Below are positions 27,830 through 35,432 of a stretch of DNA of 46,548 bases, piece after piece. Both the position numbers and the translations under genes were made by a program. Numbering within the stretch: the first letter of the stretch is position 1; every line of letters starts with the position of its first letter. The DNA comes from Thermus caliditerrae (GTDB lineage: Bacteria > Deinococcota > Deinococci > Deinococcales > Thermaceae): contig NZ_JAKEDT010000021.1 in NCBI RefSeq assembly GCF_021462525.1, positions 1 through 46,548 of the forward strand, given 5' to 3'. Under the pieces are notes generated by a model. That model searched no databases, was not told where the DNA came from, and saw only the letters and a list, made by a program, of their open reading frames with translations.

Positions 27830-28519
27830 CTAGGCCTGGACGCCCACGGCCTTGCGGATGGCCTGGAGGAACTGGGAGAGGGGCTGAGCCCCCAAGATTC
27901 GCTCCTTGCCGTGGTTCACAATGGTGTCGGGCACCCCGTGGATGTGGTAGCGGTTGGAAAGCTCGGGGAACTCGTTGGCCTCGATCATCTCGCCCCAGAC
28001 CTTGGGAGAGGCGTAGGCCATGCGGTGAGAGGTGCGGACCGCCTGCGGGCAGTAAGGGCAGGTGGGGGTCACGAAGACCTGGAGCACCACCTCCTCGGGA
28101 AGGTTGTTGAGCTCCTGGACCACGTTTTCCGGAAGCCCGTGCCCGTCCCGACCCAGCATCTCGATGTCCTCCAGGAGGCTCGCGAACTCGTAGCCCGCCG
28201 GGATACCCCGGTACCGCAGGTTGATGGCCTGAGAGCCCTTTTCCCGCAGGATGAGGGTGGGTGCGGCCTCCACCTTGTACGCCTTGGCCTTCTCCTGTCC
28301 CTCCGGGGTGGCCAGGTCGTAAACCACCAGGTGAAGCTTGTCGGAAAGGGCAGAAACCTCCTCCAGAAGCTGCTTGGTTTCCTTGCAGTACAGGCAGGGT
28401 TCCTTACCCGGAGCCACCAGCGTGGAGGTGTCGGTGAAGAGCACCAGCTCCACGTCCCGCACCAAGCTAGAAAGCCTCTCGCGCACGATTTCTTGCTCCT
28501 TCGGTCCCAGTAACGCCAT
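27830..28519 (-). CDS. Protein disulfide oxidoreductase (PDO, tandem glutaredoxin fold)
   Basis: 229 residues with two thioredoxin folds and two redox pairs: C-L-Y-C (Cys42/Cys45) and C-P-Y-C (Cys154/Cys157), each with a cis-Pro (A-A-P-T-L; G-V-P-D-T). This two-domain form is typical of thermophiles, where intracellular disulfides are common. ATG 28519 has GGAGGA upstream; the frame extends to 28552 but that part is the operator. First gene of the operon PDO - rhodanese - TlpA. Confidence 0.9.
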   Translation of the reverse strand: MALLGPKEQEIVRERLSSLVRDVELVLFTDTSTLVAPGKEPCLYCKETKQLLEEVSALSDKLHLVVYDLATPEGQEKAKAYKVEAAPTLILREKGSQAINLRYRGIPAGYEFASLLEDIEMLGRDGHGLPENVVQELNNLPEEVVLQVFVTPTCPYCPQAVRTSHRMAYASPKVWGEMIEANEFPELSNRYHIHGVPDTIVNHGKERILGAQPLSQFLQAIRKAVGVQA

Positions 28520-28532
28520 GTTTTCCTCCTGG

Positions 28533-28550
28533 ATACCCCCGTAGGGGTAC
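28533..28550 (-). promoter_or_regulatory. CsoR/CstR-like operator before PDO
   Basis: TACCCC (28534-28539), 4-bp gap and GGGGTA (28544-28549), 14 bp before the PDO start codon. It matches the C-rich/G-rich palindromes bound by CsoR-family repressors (copper CsoR, persulfide CstR). A similar site is in the divergent promoter. No clear -35/-10 pair could be assigned on this strand; TATAGT near 28562-28567 is a weak -10 candidate. Confidence 0.6.
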
Positions 28551-28618
28551 ATCCTATAACAACTATAGCAGAAGCTTGCTACAGAGCATAGAGCTTAATC
28601 TCACGATATCGCCGCCCG

Positions 28619-28647
28619 TTGACAGGTTTACCCCCATGGGGTATTTT
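28619..28647 (+). promoter_or_regulatory. Promoter of sulfur operon with embedded CsoR/CstR-like operator
   Basis: Consensus TTGACA (28619-28624), 17-bp spacer and TATTTT (28642-28647). The spacer contains TACCCCCATGGGGTA (28629-28643), so a bound repressor would cover the region between -35 and -10. The best-formed promoter in the window, with a built-in switch. Confidence 0.75.
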
Positions 28648-28688
28648 GGGGACCGAGGGGACAAACGTCCCATTTAGGAGGTGAAGCT

Positions 28689-30125
28689 ATGGTCTTCCGG
28701 CAAATTTACGAAGAGGGTCTGGCTCAGATGAGCTACCTCCTGGGCTGCGCCGCCACCGGGGAGGCCCTGGTGGTGGACCCCAAGCGGGACGTGGACACCT
28801 ACCTGGAGCTGGCCGAGTCCTTGGGCCTCAGGATCACCGCTATCGCCGAAACCCACATCCATGCGGACTACCTTTCCGGCGCCCGGGAGCTGGCCCGGGC
28901 CACCGGGGCCACGTTGTACCTCTCCGACGAGGGGGACGAGAACTGGAAGTACAGGGGCCTGGAAGGCTTCACCCACGTCCTCCTCAAGGACGGGGACGAG
29001 TTTAGGGTGGGGAACATCCGGGTGAAGGCGGTCCACACCCCCGGCCACACCCCCGAACACCTCTCCTTCCTGGTGGCCGACGGGGCCGTGACCGAAGAGC
29101 CCCTCCTCTTCCTCACGGGCGACTTCGTCTTCGTGGGGGATATCGGCCGCCCCGACCTCCTGGAGGAAGCTGCCGGCATCAAGGGCACGGCGGTGCCGGG
29201 GGCCAGGCGCATGTTCCAAAGCCTCAAGGAGAAGTTCCTCACCCTTCCTGACCACGTGCAGGTCTGGCCGGGGCACGGGGCGGGAAGCGCCTGCGGTAAG
29301 GCTCTGGGAGCCCTCCCCGCCACCACCGTAGGCTACGAGCGCCGCCACGCCTGGTGGGCGGAATACTTGGAAAGGGACGACGAAGAAGGGTTCGTGCGGG
29401 CCCTCCTCCAGGGCCAGCCCGAGGCCCCCACCTACTTCAAGGAGATGAAGCGGCTGAACCGGGACGGGATGCCCATCCTGGGAGGCATCCCCCACCCGGG
29501 CCGTCTCACCAAGGCCCAGTTTGACCGGTACCTGCGGGAGGGGGCCATCCTGGTGGACACCCGGGACAAGTTCGCCTTCGCCGGTGGGCACATCCGGGGG
29601 GCCATCAACATCCCCGCGGGCAAGAACTTCTCCACCTGGGCCGGGTGGCTTCTGCCCTATGACCGCCCCCTCATCCTCCTGGCCCACCCCTCCGAGGTGG
29701 AGGCCCTGACCCGGGCCTTGATCCGCATCGGCCTGGATGAGGTGGTGGGGTACATCCCAGGCCTGCAGGGATATGCCGACGGGGAGCTGGAAACCGTACC
29801 CCAGATCACGGCCCGGGAGGCGTACGCCCTTTGGCAGAGGGGCGAGGCGGTGATCCTGGACGTGCGGGGCCGGGACGAGTACTTGGCCGGGCACATCCCC
29901 GGGGCCCTGAACATCCATGCCGGCCGCGTCCTCGCCCACCTGGATAAGCTCCCCAAGGAGAGGCCCCTCATCGTCCACTGCGTGGGCGGGGACCGCTCCA
30001 GCACCGCCATCAGCGCCCTCTTGGCCCACGGCTTCAGAAACGCCCTGAACCTCACCGGGGGAATTAGGGCCTGGCAGGAGGCCGGCTTCCCGGTGGAGAA
30101 GGGCGAGGAGCTGGTAAACGCCTGA
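28689..30125 (+). CDS. Persulfide dioxygenase-like MBL protein with two rhodanese domains
   Basis: 478 residues. Metallo-beta-lactamase domain (1-~250) of ETHE1 type: T-H-I-H-A-D-Y (His56, His58, Asp60), H-T-P-G-H-T-P-E-H and G-D-I-G-R-P-D-L. Then two rhodanese domains: the first lacks the catalytic cysteine (L-I-L-L-A-H-P-S-E), the second has it (V-H-C-V-G-G-D-R-S). The layout is that of CstB/Blh proteins, which oxidise persulfides to sulfite or thiosulfate. ATG 28689 follows AGGAGGTGA. It leads the operon with a tandem rhodanese and a TauE exporter, which would trans-sulfurate and export the products. Confidence 0.9.
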   Translation: MVFRQIYEEGLAQMSYLLGCAATGEALVVDPKRDVDTYLELAESLGLRITAIAETHIHADYLSGARELARATGATLYLSDEGDENWKYRGLEGFTHVLLKDGDEFRVGNIRVKAVHTPGHTPEHLSFLVADGAVTEEPLLFLTGDFVFVGDIGRPDLLEEAAGIKGTAVPGARRMFQSLKEKFLTLPDHVQVWPGHGAGSACGKALGALPATTVGYERRHAWWAEYLERDDEEGFVRALLQGQPEAPTYFKEMKRLNRDGMPILGGIPHPGRLTKAQFDRYLREGAILVDTRDKFAFAGGHIRGAINIPAGKNFSTWAGWLLPYDRPLILLAHPSEVEALTRALIRIGLDEVVGYIPGLQGYADGELETVPQITAREAYALWQRGEAVILDVRGRDEYLAGHIPGALNIHAGRVLAHLDKLPKERPLIVHCVGGDRSSTAISALLAHGFRNALNLTGGIRAWQEAGFPVEKGEELVNA

Positions 30126-30136
30126 GCGTAGTGCGG

Positions 30137-30165
30137 GGGGAACTGGGGCAAAACCCCAGTTCCCC
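30137..30165 (+). other. Strong intercistronic hairpin
   Basis: GGGGAACTGGGG (30137-30148) and CCCCAGTTCCCC (30154-30165) form a perfect 12-bp stem with a 5-nt loop, between the dioxygenase and the tandem rhodanese genes. There is no T-run, so it more likely protects or divides the message than terminates it. Confidence 0.65.
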
Positions 30166-30186
30166 AAACACCCCAAGGAGGGAAAC

Positions 30187-30846
30187 ATGTACGAAGCCGA
30201 GGTCAAGGACCTGAGCCCAGAGGAAGCCAAGAAGCTCTACGACCAGGGCGTGGCGTTCATCGATGTGCGCGAGGTGGAGGAGTACGCCCAGGCCCGGATC
30301 CCCGGGGCAGGCCTAGTGCCCCTTTCCGAGTTCGTGGCCCGCTACGGGGAAATCCCCAAGGACCGCCCGGTGGTCCTCTACTGCCGCACGGGGAACCGCT
30401 CCTGGCAGGCGGCCGCCTGGCTCACCGCCCAGGGCTACGCCAACGTGTACAACCTCGAGGGGGGCATCGTCCGCTGGTACCGCTCCGGCCTCCCCGTGGA
30501 CACCAGCCCAGTGGAAGTGGGCTACACCGCCACCCCGTACCAGGAGGTGGGCCCCCACGAGGCGGAAAAGCTTCTGCAGGAAGCCTTGGTGGTGGACGTG
30601 CGTGAGCCCTGGGAGTACGCGGAAGGGCATGTGCCGGGAGCGGTGAACATCCCCCTCTCCTCCTTGCCCCATAGGCTCTCCGAACTACCCAAAGACCGAC
30701 CCCTTCTTTTGGTCTGCAACTCCGGCAACCGCTCGGGAGTGGCCGCAGACTTCCTGGTGAACCAGGGCTTCCCCGGGGAGAAGGTGTACAACCTGGAGGG
30801 GGGCACTTACGCCTGGATGGCGGCGGGGTTCCCGGTGGAGCGATGA
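30187..30846 (+). CDS. Tandem rhodanese sulfurtransferase
   Basis: 219 residues, two rhodanese domains, both with intact active loops: C-R-T-G-N-R-S and C-N-S-G-N-R-S. No signal peptide, so cytosolic. It would pass sulfane sulfur between the persulfide dioxygenase and acceptors such as sulfite, glutathione-like thiols or cyanide. AAGGAGGG precedes the ATG. The stop overlaps the TauE start by ATGA. Confidence 0.9.
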   Translation: MYEAEVKDLSPEEAKKLYDQGVAFIDVREVEEYAQARIPGAGLVPLSEFVARYGEIPKDRPVVLYCRTGNRSWQAAAWLTAQGYANVYNLEGGIVRWYRSGLPVDTSPVEVGYTATPYQEVGPHEAEKLLQEALVVDVREPWEYAEGHVPGAVNIPLSSLPHRLSELPKDRPLLLVCNSGNRSGVAADFLVNQGFPGEKVYNLEGGTYAWMAAGFPVER

Positions 30847-31604
30847 GTCTGGCCCTGCTCGGAGCCCTACTCATCGGGCTTTCCCTGGGGCTTTTGGGCT
30901 CGGGGGGGTCCATCCTCACCGTACCCGTGCTGGTGTACCTGCTGGGGGAAGCCCCCAAGCAGGCCATCGCGGAAAGCCTCCTCATCGTGGGGGGCATCGC
31001 CCTCTTTGGGGCCCTCCCCTACGCCCTACGGGGCCTGGTGGACTGGCGGAACGTCCTCTTCTTCGGCCTGCCGGGCATGGCGGGCACCTACCTGGGGGCC
31101 TGGCTTTCCCGCTTCGTCTCCGGGGAGGTGCAGCTTTTGGCCTTTGCCTCGGTGATGCTCCTAGCGGCCTACTTCATGGCCCGGCCCGCCCCCCTCCGCC
31201 CTGAAGGCCAGGGGAAGCGCAAGGCCTGGAAGATCGTGTTGGACGGGGTTGCCGTGGGTGCCCTCACGGGCTTCGTGGGGGTGGGTGGGGGGTTTTTGAT
31301 CGTACCCGCCCTGGTCCTCCTCGGGGGGCTTCCCATGCACCTGGCCATCGGGACCAGCCTCCTCATCATCGCCCTCAAGTCCTTCGCCGGCTTCTACAAG
31401 TACCTGCACCTCCTGCCAGAGCTGGGCTTGGCCGTGAACTACACGGTGGCCCTCCTCTTCGTGGGGGTGGGGACCCTGGGGAGCTTCCTGGGGGGGAGGC
31501 TTGCGGTACGCCTGCCCCAGGAGGGGTTGAAGCGGAGCTTCGCCCTTTTCCTGGTGGCCATGGGGGTCTTCATCGTGGCCCAGAACCTCGCCCAGGGGCA
31601 TTAG
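30843..31604 (+). CDS. TauE/SafE-family sulfite or organosulfonate exporter
   Basis: 253 residues, about eight membrane helices in two repeats, each with the family pattern: G-L-L-G-S-G-G-S-I-L-T-V-P-V-L and G-F-V-G-V-G-G-G-F-L-I-V-P-A-L. TauE proteins move sulfite, sulfonates or related anions. Coupled to the tandem rhodanese gene, it most likely exports sulfite or thiosulfate made by the upstream enzymes, as in staphylococcal cst operons. Confidence 0.88.
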   Translation: MSLALLGALLIGLSLGLLGSGGSILTVPVLVYLLGEAPKQAIAESLLIVGGIALFGALPYALRGLVDWRNVLFFGLPGMAGTYLGAWLSRFVSGEVQLLAFASVMLLAAYFMARPAPLRPEGQGKRKAWKIVLDGVAVGALTGFVGVGGGFLIVPALVLLGGLPMHLAIGTSLLIIALKSFAGFYKYLHLLPELGLAVNYTVALLFVGVGTLGSFLGGRLAVRLPQEGLKRSFALFLVAMGVFIVAQNLAQGH

Positions 31605-31613
31605 ACTGGAAAG

Positions 31614-32465
31614 GTGCCCTTCCGCACCTTCTTGGCCGTCCAGGCGGAGGTAAGGCCGGAGTTTTACCGCACGGAGGAGGCTTTCCGGGAGCGGGTCTTC
31701 GCCCTCCTTAGGCCCCTCGAGGGCACCCCCTCTCCCCGCCTCGCCGCCTTCCCCGAGCTCTTCGGGCTTCCCCTCCTCCTCCACCTGGAAGGGGACTTCC
31801 ACCCCCGAGAGCTTCTGCGAAGCCCCCTCGCCCCCTGGCGGCGGGCCCGGCGGGCCTACGGGGTCTTCCGGGAGGTCATGGCGGAAGCCGCCAGGGCCTT
31901 CGGCACCTACCTCCTGGCGGGCACCCTCCTCTCCCCCCCTTACGAGGAGGAGCTGGCCCGGGGGCGGTTCGCCCGCACCCCCTTTTTCCAGAACCTGGCC
32001 CTCTTCTTCAACCCCCAAGGCCGCCTCCTGGCCCAGGTGCCCAAGATGGAGCTCACCCCGCCCGAAAGCTGGCTGCGGCGGGGCATCTTCGGCCCCCACC
32101 TGGTGGCGACCCAGGCGGGGAAGATGGGCATCCTCATCTGCCTGGACGGGTTCTTTGAGCGCCACCTGGCCCGGCTGGACGCCTTGGGGGCTGAGGTCCT
32201 CCTGCAGCCCTCCGCCAACCCCGCCGCCTGGGACCGCCCCTGGCCCTGGGACCGGAGGCTCAAGGAGGGGGAGGTCTGGCTGGCCTCCGCCCAAGAAAGG
32301 CTCAAAGGGCGGGAACACCTCCGGCTACTCCTCAACCCCATGCTGAACGGGCGCATCCTGGGCCTCGCCTTCGAGGGGCAAAGCGGGATCTACGGGCCCG
32401 GGGAAGCCCTCCTCCTGGCGCAGACCCCTGTGGGGGACGAGGCCCTGCTCCTCACCCTGCCCTAA
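31614..32465 (+). CDS. Nitrilase-superfamily carbon-nitrogen hydrolase
   Basis: 283 residues. The Glu-Lys-Cys triad is visible: F-P-E-L-F-G, V-P-K-M-E-L-T-P and L-I-C-L-D-G-F-F. These enzymes hydrolyse amides or nitriles; the substrate cannot be told. The start is GTG 31614, 6 nt after TAGACT (31602-31607), and no ribosome site is present, so it is probably leaderless though no -35 is clear. Confidence 0.85.
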   Translation: MPFRTFLAVQAEVRPEFYRTEEAFRERVFALLRPLEGTPSPRLAAFPELFGLPLLLHLEGDFHPRELLRSPLAPWRRARRAYGVFREVMAEAARAFGTYLLAGTLLSPPYEEELARGRFARTPFFQNLALFFNPQGRLLAQVPKMELTPPESWLRRGIFGPHLVATQAGKMGILICLDGFFERHLARLDALGAEVLLQPSANPAAWDRPWPWDRRLKEGEVWLASAQERLKGREHLRLLLNPMLNGRILGLAFEGQSGIYGPGEALLLAQTPVGDEALLLTLP

Positions 32466-32528
32466 AAGGACCCCCGCCTAAGGGTTGCCCCAGCCATGGA
32501 AGCCGAGGCGGCTTGCGCCACGATGGGG

Positions 32529-33443
32529 CTAAAGGCGCTCGGGGAAGAGGCGGATGGGGTAGGGCCGGATGAGGGCCTTGGCTAGCTTCTCCCAGGCCAG
32601 GTCCTTCACCTGGCCCTCGAGGCCCTCCCGCACCTCCTCCAGGGAGTAGCGGCCCGCGGGCTTCACCCCCTCCAGCAGGATGAGGTGGAAGCCGAACTCC
32701 GTGCCCACGGGGGGCGACACCTCCCCCGGCTTCAGGGAGAGGAGGGCCTTTTCAAAGGCGGGGATGTAGGTGCCCTGGGGCTCGCACCCCAGGTCTCCCC
32801 CCGCCTCCCTGGAGCCCGGGTCCTGGGAAAGGGCCTTGGCCACCTCGGCAAAGGCCTCCCCCTTCTCCAGGCGGGCCAGGGCCTCCTTGGCCGCCTCCAG
32901 GGTGGGCAGAAGGATGTGCCGGGCGCAGTAGAGGGTGGGGTGGCGGTACTCGGGGGAAAGAAGCCAAAGGGCCTTCAGGGCCGCGGGGGAGACGCTGAGC
33001 CTGGCGCGGTAGTGGGCCTCGAGGGCCTCCAGGGCCATGGCCTCGGCAAGCAGGGTGCGGTAGGTGGCCAGGTCCTCCACCCCCGCCTCCTTCAAGGCGG
33101 CCAGCAGGGCCTCCTCCGAGGGGAAGGCTTCCTTGAGCTGCCACACCTTGGCCTCCACCGCCTCCTCCTTGGGCCAGAAGCCTTGGGCCCGGGCCACCCG
33201 GAGGAGGGCCTTTTCCTCCGCCAGGGCCTGGAGGTAAGGGGCACGGTAAGGCTCCAGAAACTCCCGGGTGTCCTCCGTGTCGGGGAGGCCCAGCTGGCGC
33301 AGGGCGCTCCTGGCGAAAAGGCCGAAGCGGAGATCGAACTGGCTCTTGGTGAGGGCCTCGGGGCCCACCTGGGCCACCACCGGGTCCTCCTGGGCCAGGG
33401 CCAGGCTCAAGGCCAAGGCTAGGGCGAAAAAGATGGCGCGCAT
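32529..33443 (-). CDS. Exported parvulin-type peptidyl-prolyl isomerase
   Basis: 304 residues. Signal peptide R-A-I-F-F-A-L-A-L-A-L-S-L-A-L-A-Q, a helical chaperone part as in SurA/PrsA (about 30-180), and a parvulin domain with A-R-H-I-L-L, D-P-G-S-R-E-A-G-G-D-L-G and G-F-H-L-I-L-L-E. It folds proteins outside the membrane. ATG 33443 sits 5 nt after a -10 box, so leaderless; the longer frame to 33530 runs antisense into hemE and is rejected. Confidence 0.86.
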   Translation of the reverse strand: MRAIFFALALALSLALAQEDPVVAQVGPEALTKSQFDLRFGLFARSALRQLGLPDTEDTREFLEPYRAPYLQALAEEKALLRVARAQGFWPKEEAVEAKVWQLKEAFPSEEALLAALKEAGVEDLATYRTLLAEAMALEALEAHYRARLSVSPAALKALWLLSPEYRHPTLYCARHILLPTLEAAKEALARLEKGEAFAEVAKALSQDPGSREAGGDLGCEPQGTYIPAFEKALLSLKPGEVSPPVGTEFGFHLILLEGVKPAGRYSLEEVREGLEGQVKDLAWEKLAKALIRPYPIRLFPERL

Positions 33444-33448
33444 GCCCC

Positions 33449-33458
33449 ATGCTAGCAT
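33449..33458. promoter_or_regulatory. Palindromic -10 element shared by divergent genes
   Basis: ATGCTAGCAT is a perfect 10-bp palindrome that places TAGCAT on both strands. Plus strand: -10 at 33453-33458, GTG of hemE 7 nt on. Minus strand: -10 at 33454-33449, ATG of the isomerase 5 nt on. Both messages would be leaderless and the two polymerases would compete for the same bases. The -35 regions are weak on both sides. Confidence 0.6.
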
Positions 33459-33465
33459 GGGGGAC

Positions 33466-34482
33466 GTGAACGACCTCATCCTCCGGGCGGCCCGGGGCGA
33501 ACCCACCCCCCGCCCTCCCGTCTGGTTCATGCGCCAGGCGGGCCGCTACCAGAAGGAGTACCAGGAGATAAGGAAGCGCTACACCCTCCCCGAGATCGTG
33601 CAGAACCCCGAGGTCTGCGCCCAGGTGACCCTCCTCCCCGTGCGCCAGCTGGGGGTGGACGCGGCCATCCTCTTCGCCGACATCACCACCCCCCTGTACG
33701 GCATGGGGGTGGACCTCTCCCTGGTGGAGGGCAAGGGCCCCGTCACCCACCACCCCATCCGGGACGCCAAGGGGGTGGAGGCCCTAAGGCCCCTGGTGCC
33801 GGAGGAGGCGGTGCCCTTCGTGCTGGAGGCCATCCGCCTCCTGAAGCGGGAGCTTGCGGTGCCCCTCATCGGCTTCGCCGGGGCCCCCTTCACCCTGGCC
33901 AGCTACCTCATCGAAGGAGGGCCGAGCCGCCACTTCCTGGAGGTGAAGGCCTTCATGTACCGGGAGGAGGCCCTCTGGCACCAGCTTTTGGAGAAGCTCA
34001 CCCTGGCCATGGCCCGCTACCTGCGGGCCCAGGCGGAGGCGGGGGCCGACCTCCTCCAGGTCTTTGACTCCTGGGTGGGGGCCCTAAGCCCAGCCGACTA
34101 CCGCCGCTACGTGAAGCCCCATATGGCCAGGCTCTTCCAGGAGCTCAAGCCCCTTGGGGTACCCGTCATCCACTTCGGCGTGGGCACCATGGGCCTCCTC
34201 AAGGACATGGCGGAGGCCGGGGGGGATGTGATCGGCCTGGACCACCACACCCCCCTCCCTTGGGCCCGGGAGGCGCTGGGGGCTACCCCGGTCCAGGGCA
34301 ACCTGGACCCCGCCCTCCTCTTCGCCCCCAAGGAGGTGATCCGGCGGGAGGTGCGGCGGATCCTGGAGGAAAACGCTGGTAAGCCGGGGCACATCTTCAA
34401 CCTAGGCCACGGCATCCTGCCCAAGACCCCGGTGGAGAACGTGCGGTACGTGGTAGAACTGCTGAAGGAGGAAGCGGCATGA
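33466..34482 (+). CDS. hemE: Uroporphyrinogen decarboxylase
   Basis: 338 residues. R-Q-A-G-R-Y near the start, F-A-D-I-T-T-P and G-F-A-G-A-P-F-T-L-A-S-Y, and F-G-V-G-T are signatures. It converts uroporphyrinogen III to coproporphyrinogen III. GTG 33466 (N-D-L-I-L-R-A-A-R-G-E follows) is preferred because it lies 7 nt after the -10 box; ATG 33457, three codons earlier, overlaps that box. Overlaps hemH by ATGA. Confidence 0.95.
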   Translation: MNDLILRAARGEPTPRPPVWFMRQAGRYQKEYQEIRKRYTLPEIVQNPEVCAQVTLLPVRQLGVDAAILFADITTPLYGMGVDLSLVEGKGPVTHHPIRDAKGVEALRPLVPEEAVPFVLEAIRLLKRELAVPLIGFAGAPFTLASYLIEGGPSRHFLEVKAFMYREEALWHQLLEKLTLAMARYLRAQAEAGADLLQVFDSWVGALSPADYRRYVKPHMARLFQELKPLGVPVIHFGVGTMGLLKDMAEAGGDVIGLDHHTPLPWAREALGATPVQGNLDPALLFAPKEVIRREVRRILEENAGKPGHIFNLGHGILPKTPVENVRYVVELLKEEAA

Positions 34483-35432
34483 ACTTGCTTCTCATGGCCT
34501 ACGGCACCCCCTACACCCCGGAGGAGATCGAGCCCTACTACACGGACATCCGCCGGGGAAAAAGGCCCCCGGAAGAGCTCCTCCACGAGCTCACCGAGCG
34601 CTACGCCGCCATCGGCAAAAGCCCCTTGAACGAGATCACCCTGGCCCAGGCCATCAGGCTCCAGGCGCTCTTGAACCTCGAGGCCCCCGCCTACCCCAAG
34701 CGCCTCCTGGGCCCCTTCGGCCCCCGCACCCCCCAGGGCCCAGCCAGGGTCTACGTGGGCACCAAGCACTGGCACCCCTCCATTGGGGAGGCCATTGCGG
34801 CCATGCACGAGGATGGGGTGAGGCGGGCGGTGGCCATTGTGGCCGCCCCCCATTACTCCTTAAGGAGCGTGGCCGAGTACAAGGAAAAGGTGGAAGCCGC
34901 CCTAAAGGCCCTACCCGAGCCCATCGAGATGGTCTGGGTGGAAAGCTACGAGGCCCATCCCGGCCTCATCGCCGCCTACGCCCGCAGGCTGGAGGAGGCC
35001 ATCTGGCGGTTGCGGGACCCCAAGCGGGCGGCCTACGTCTTCACCGCCCACTCCATCCCTGTCTCGGCGGTGGAACGAGGCGACCCCTACCCACGCCAAG
35101 TGGAGAGGACGGCGGAGCTCATCGCTAAGAGGCTCTCCCTCCCCCGCTTTAGCGTGGCCTACCAGTCGGCGGGAAGGACCCCTGAGCCCTGGCTGGGCCC
35201 CGACATCAACGAGCACCTCCGGGCCTTGAAGGAGGAAGGCCACGAGGAGGTGGTGGTCCAGGCGGTGGGCTTCCCCGCCGACCACCTGGAGGTGTTTTTC
35301 GATCTGGACCTCGAGGCCCAGGCCACCGCCCAGGAGGTGGGACTAAGGCTCATCCGAGCCCGGAGCCTCAACGCCGACTTGGACTACATCCACGTCCTGA
35401 AGGACCTTGTGGAGGCGGCGTGGCTCAGGTAG
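34479..35432 (+). CDS. hemH: Ferrochelatase (probably coproporphyrin III type)
   Basis: 317 residues. M-A-Y-G-T-P at the start, the catalytic-His segment F-T-A-H-S-I-P, and Q-S-A-G-R-T-P-E-P-W-L-G-P-D. It inserts Fe(II) into a porphyrin. The order hemE-hemH-hemY and the known HemQ/ChdC protein in Thermus suggest the coproporphyrin-dependent route, in which this enzyme acts before final decarboxylation (CpfC); HemQ is not in this window. Overlaps both neighbours. Confidence 0.93.
   Translation: MNLLLMAYGTPYTPEEIEPYYTDIRRGKRPPEELLHELTERYAAIGKSPLNEITLAQAIRLQALLNLEAPAYPKRLLGPFGPRTPQGPARVYVGTKHWHPSIGEAIAAMHEDGVRRAVAIVAAPHYSLRSVAEYKEKVEAALKALPEPIEMVWVESYEAHPGLIAAYARRLEEAIWRLRDPKRAAYVFTAHSIPVSAVERGDPYPRQVERTAELIAKRLSLPRFSVAYQSAGRTPEPWLGPDINEHLRALKEEGHEEVVVQAVGFPADHLEVFFDLDLEAQATAQEVGLRLIRARSLNADLDYIHVLKDLVEAAWLR

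Noticed and set aside
28674-30230. 518-residue open frame antisense to the persulfide dioxygenase gene
   Set aside because: Composition is shadow-like, and the plus-strand gene has full domain motifs, promoter and ribosome site.
31161-32318. 385-residue open frame antisense to tauE and the nitrilase gene
   Set aside because: It spans two unrelated real genes on the opposite strand; its sequence is the low-complexity Gly/Pro/Glu/Gln pattern of a shadow frame.
33444-33530. N-terminal extension of the parvulin-type isomerase
   Set aside because: The extension would overlap the start of hemE in antisense and precede a normal signal peptide that begins at 33443.
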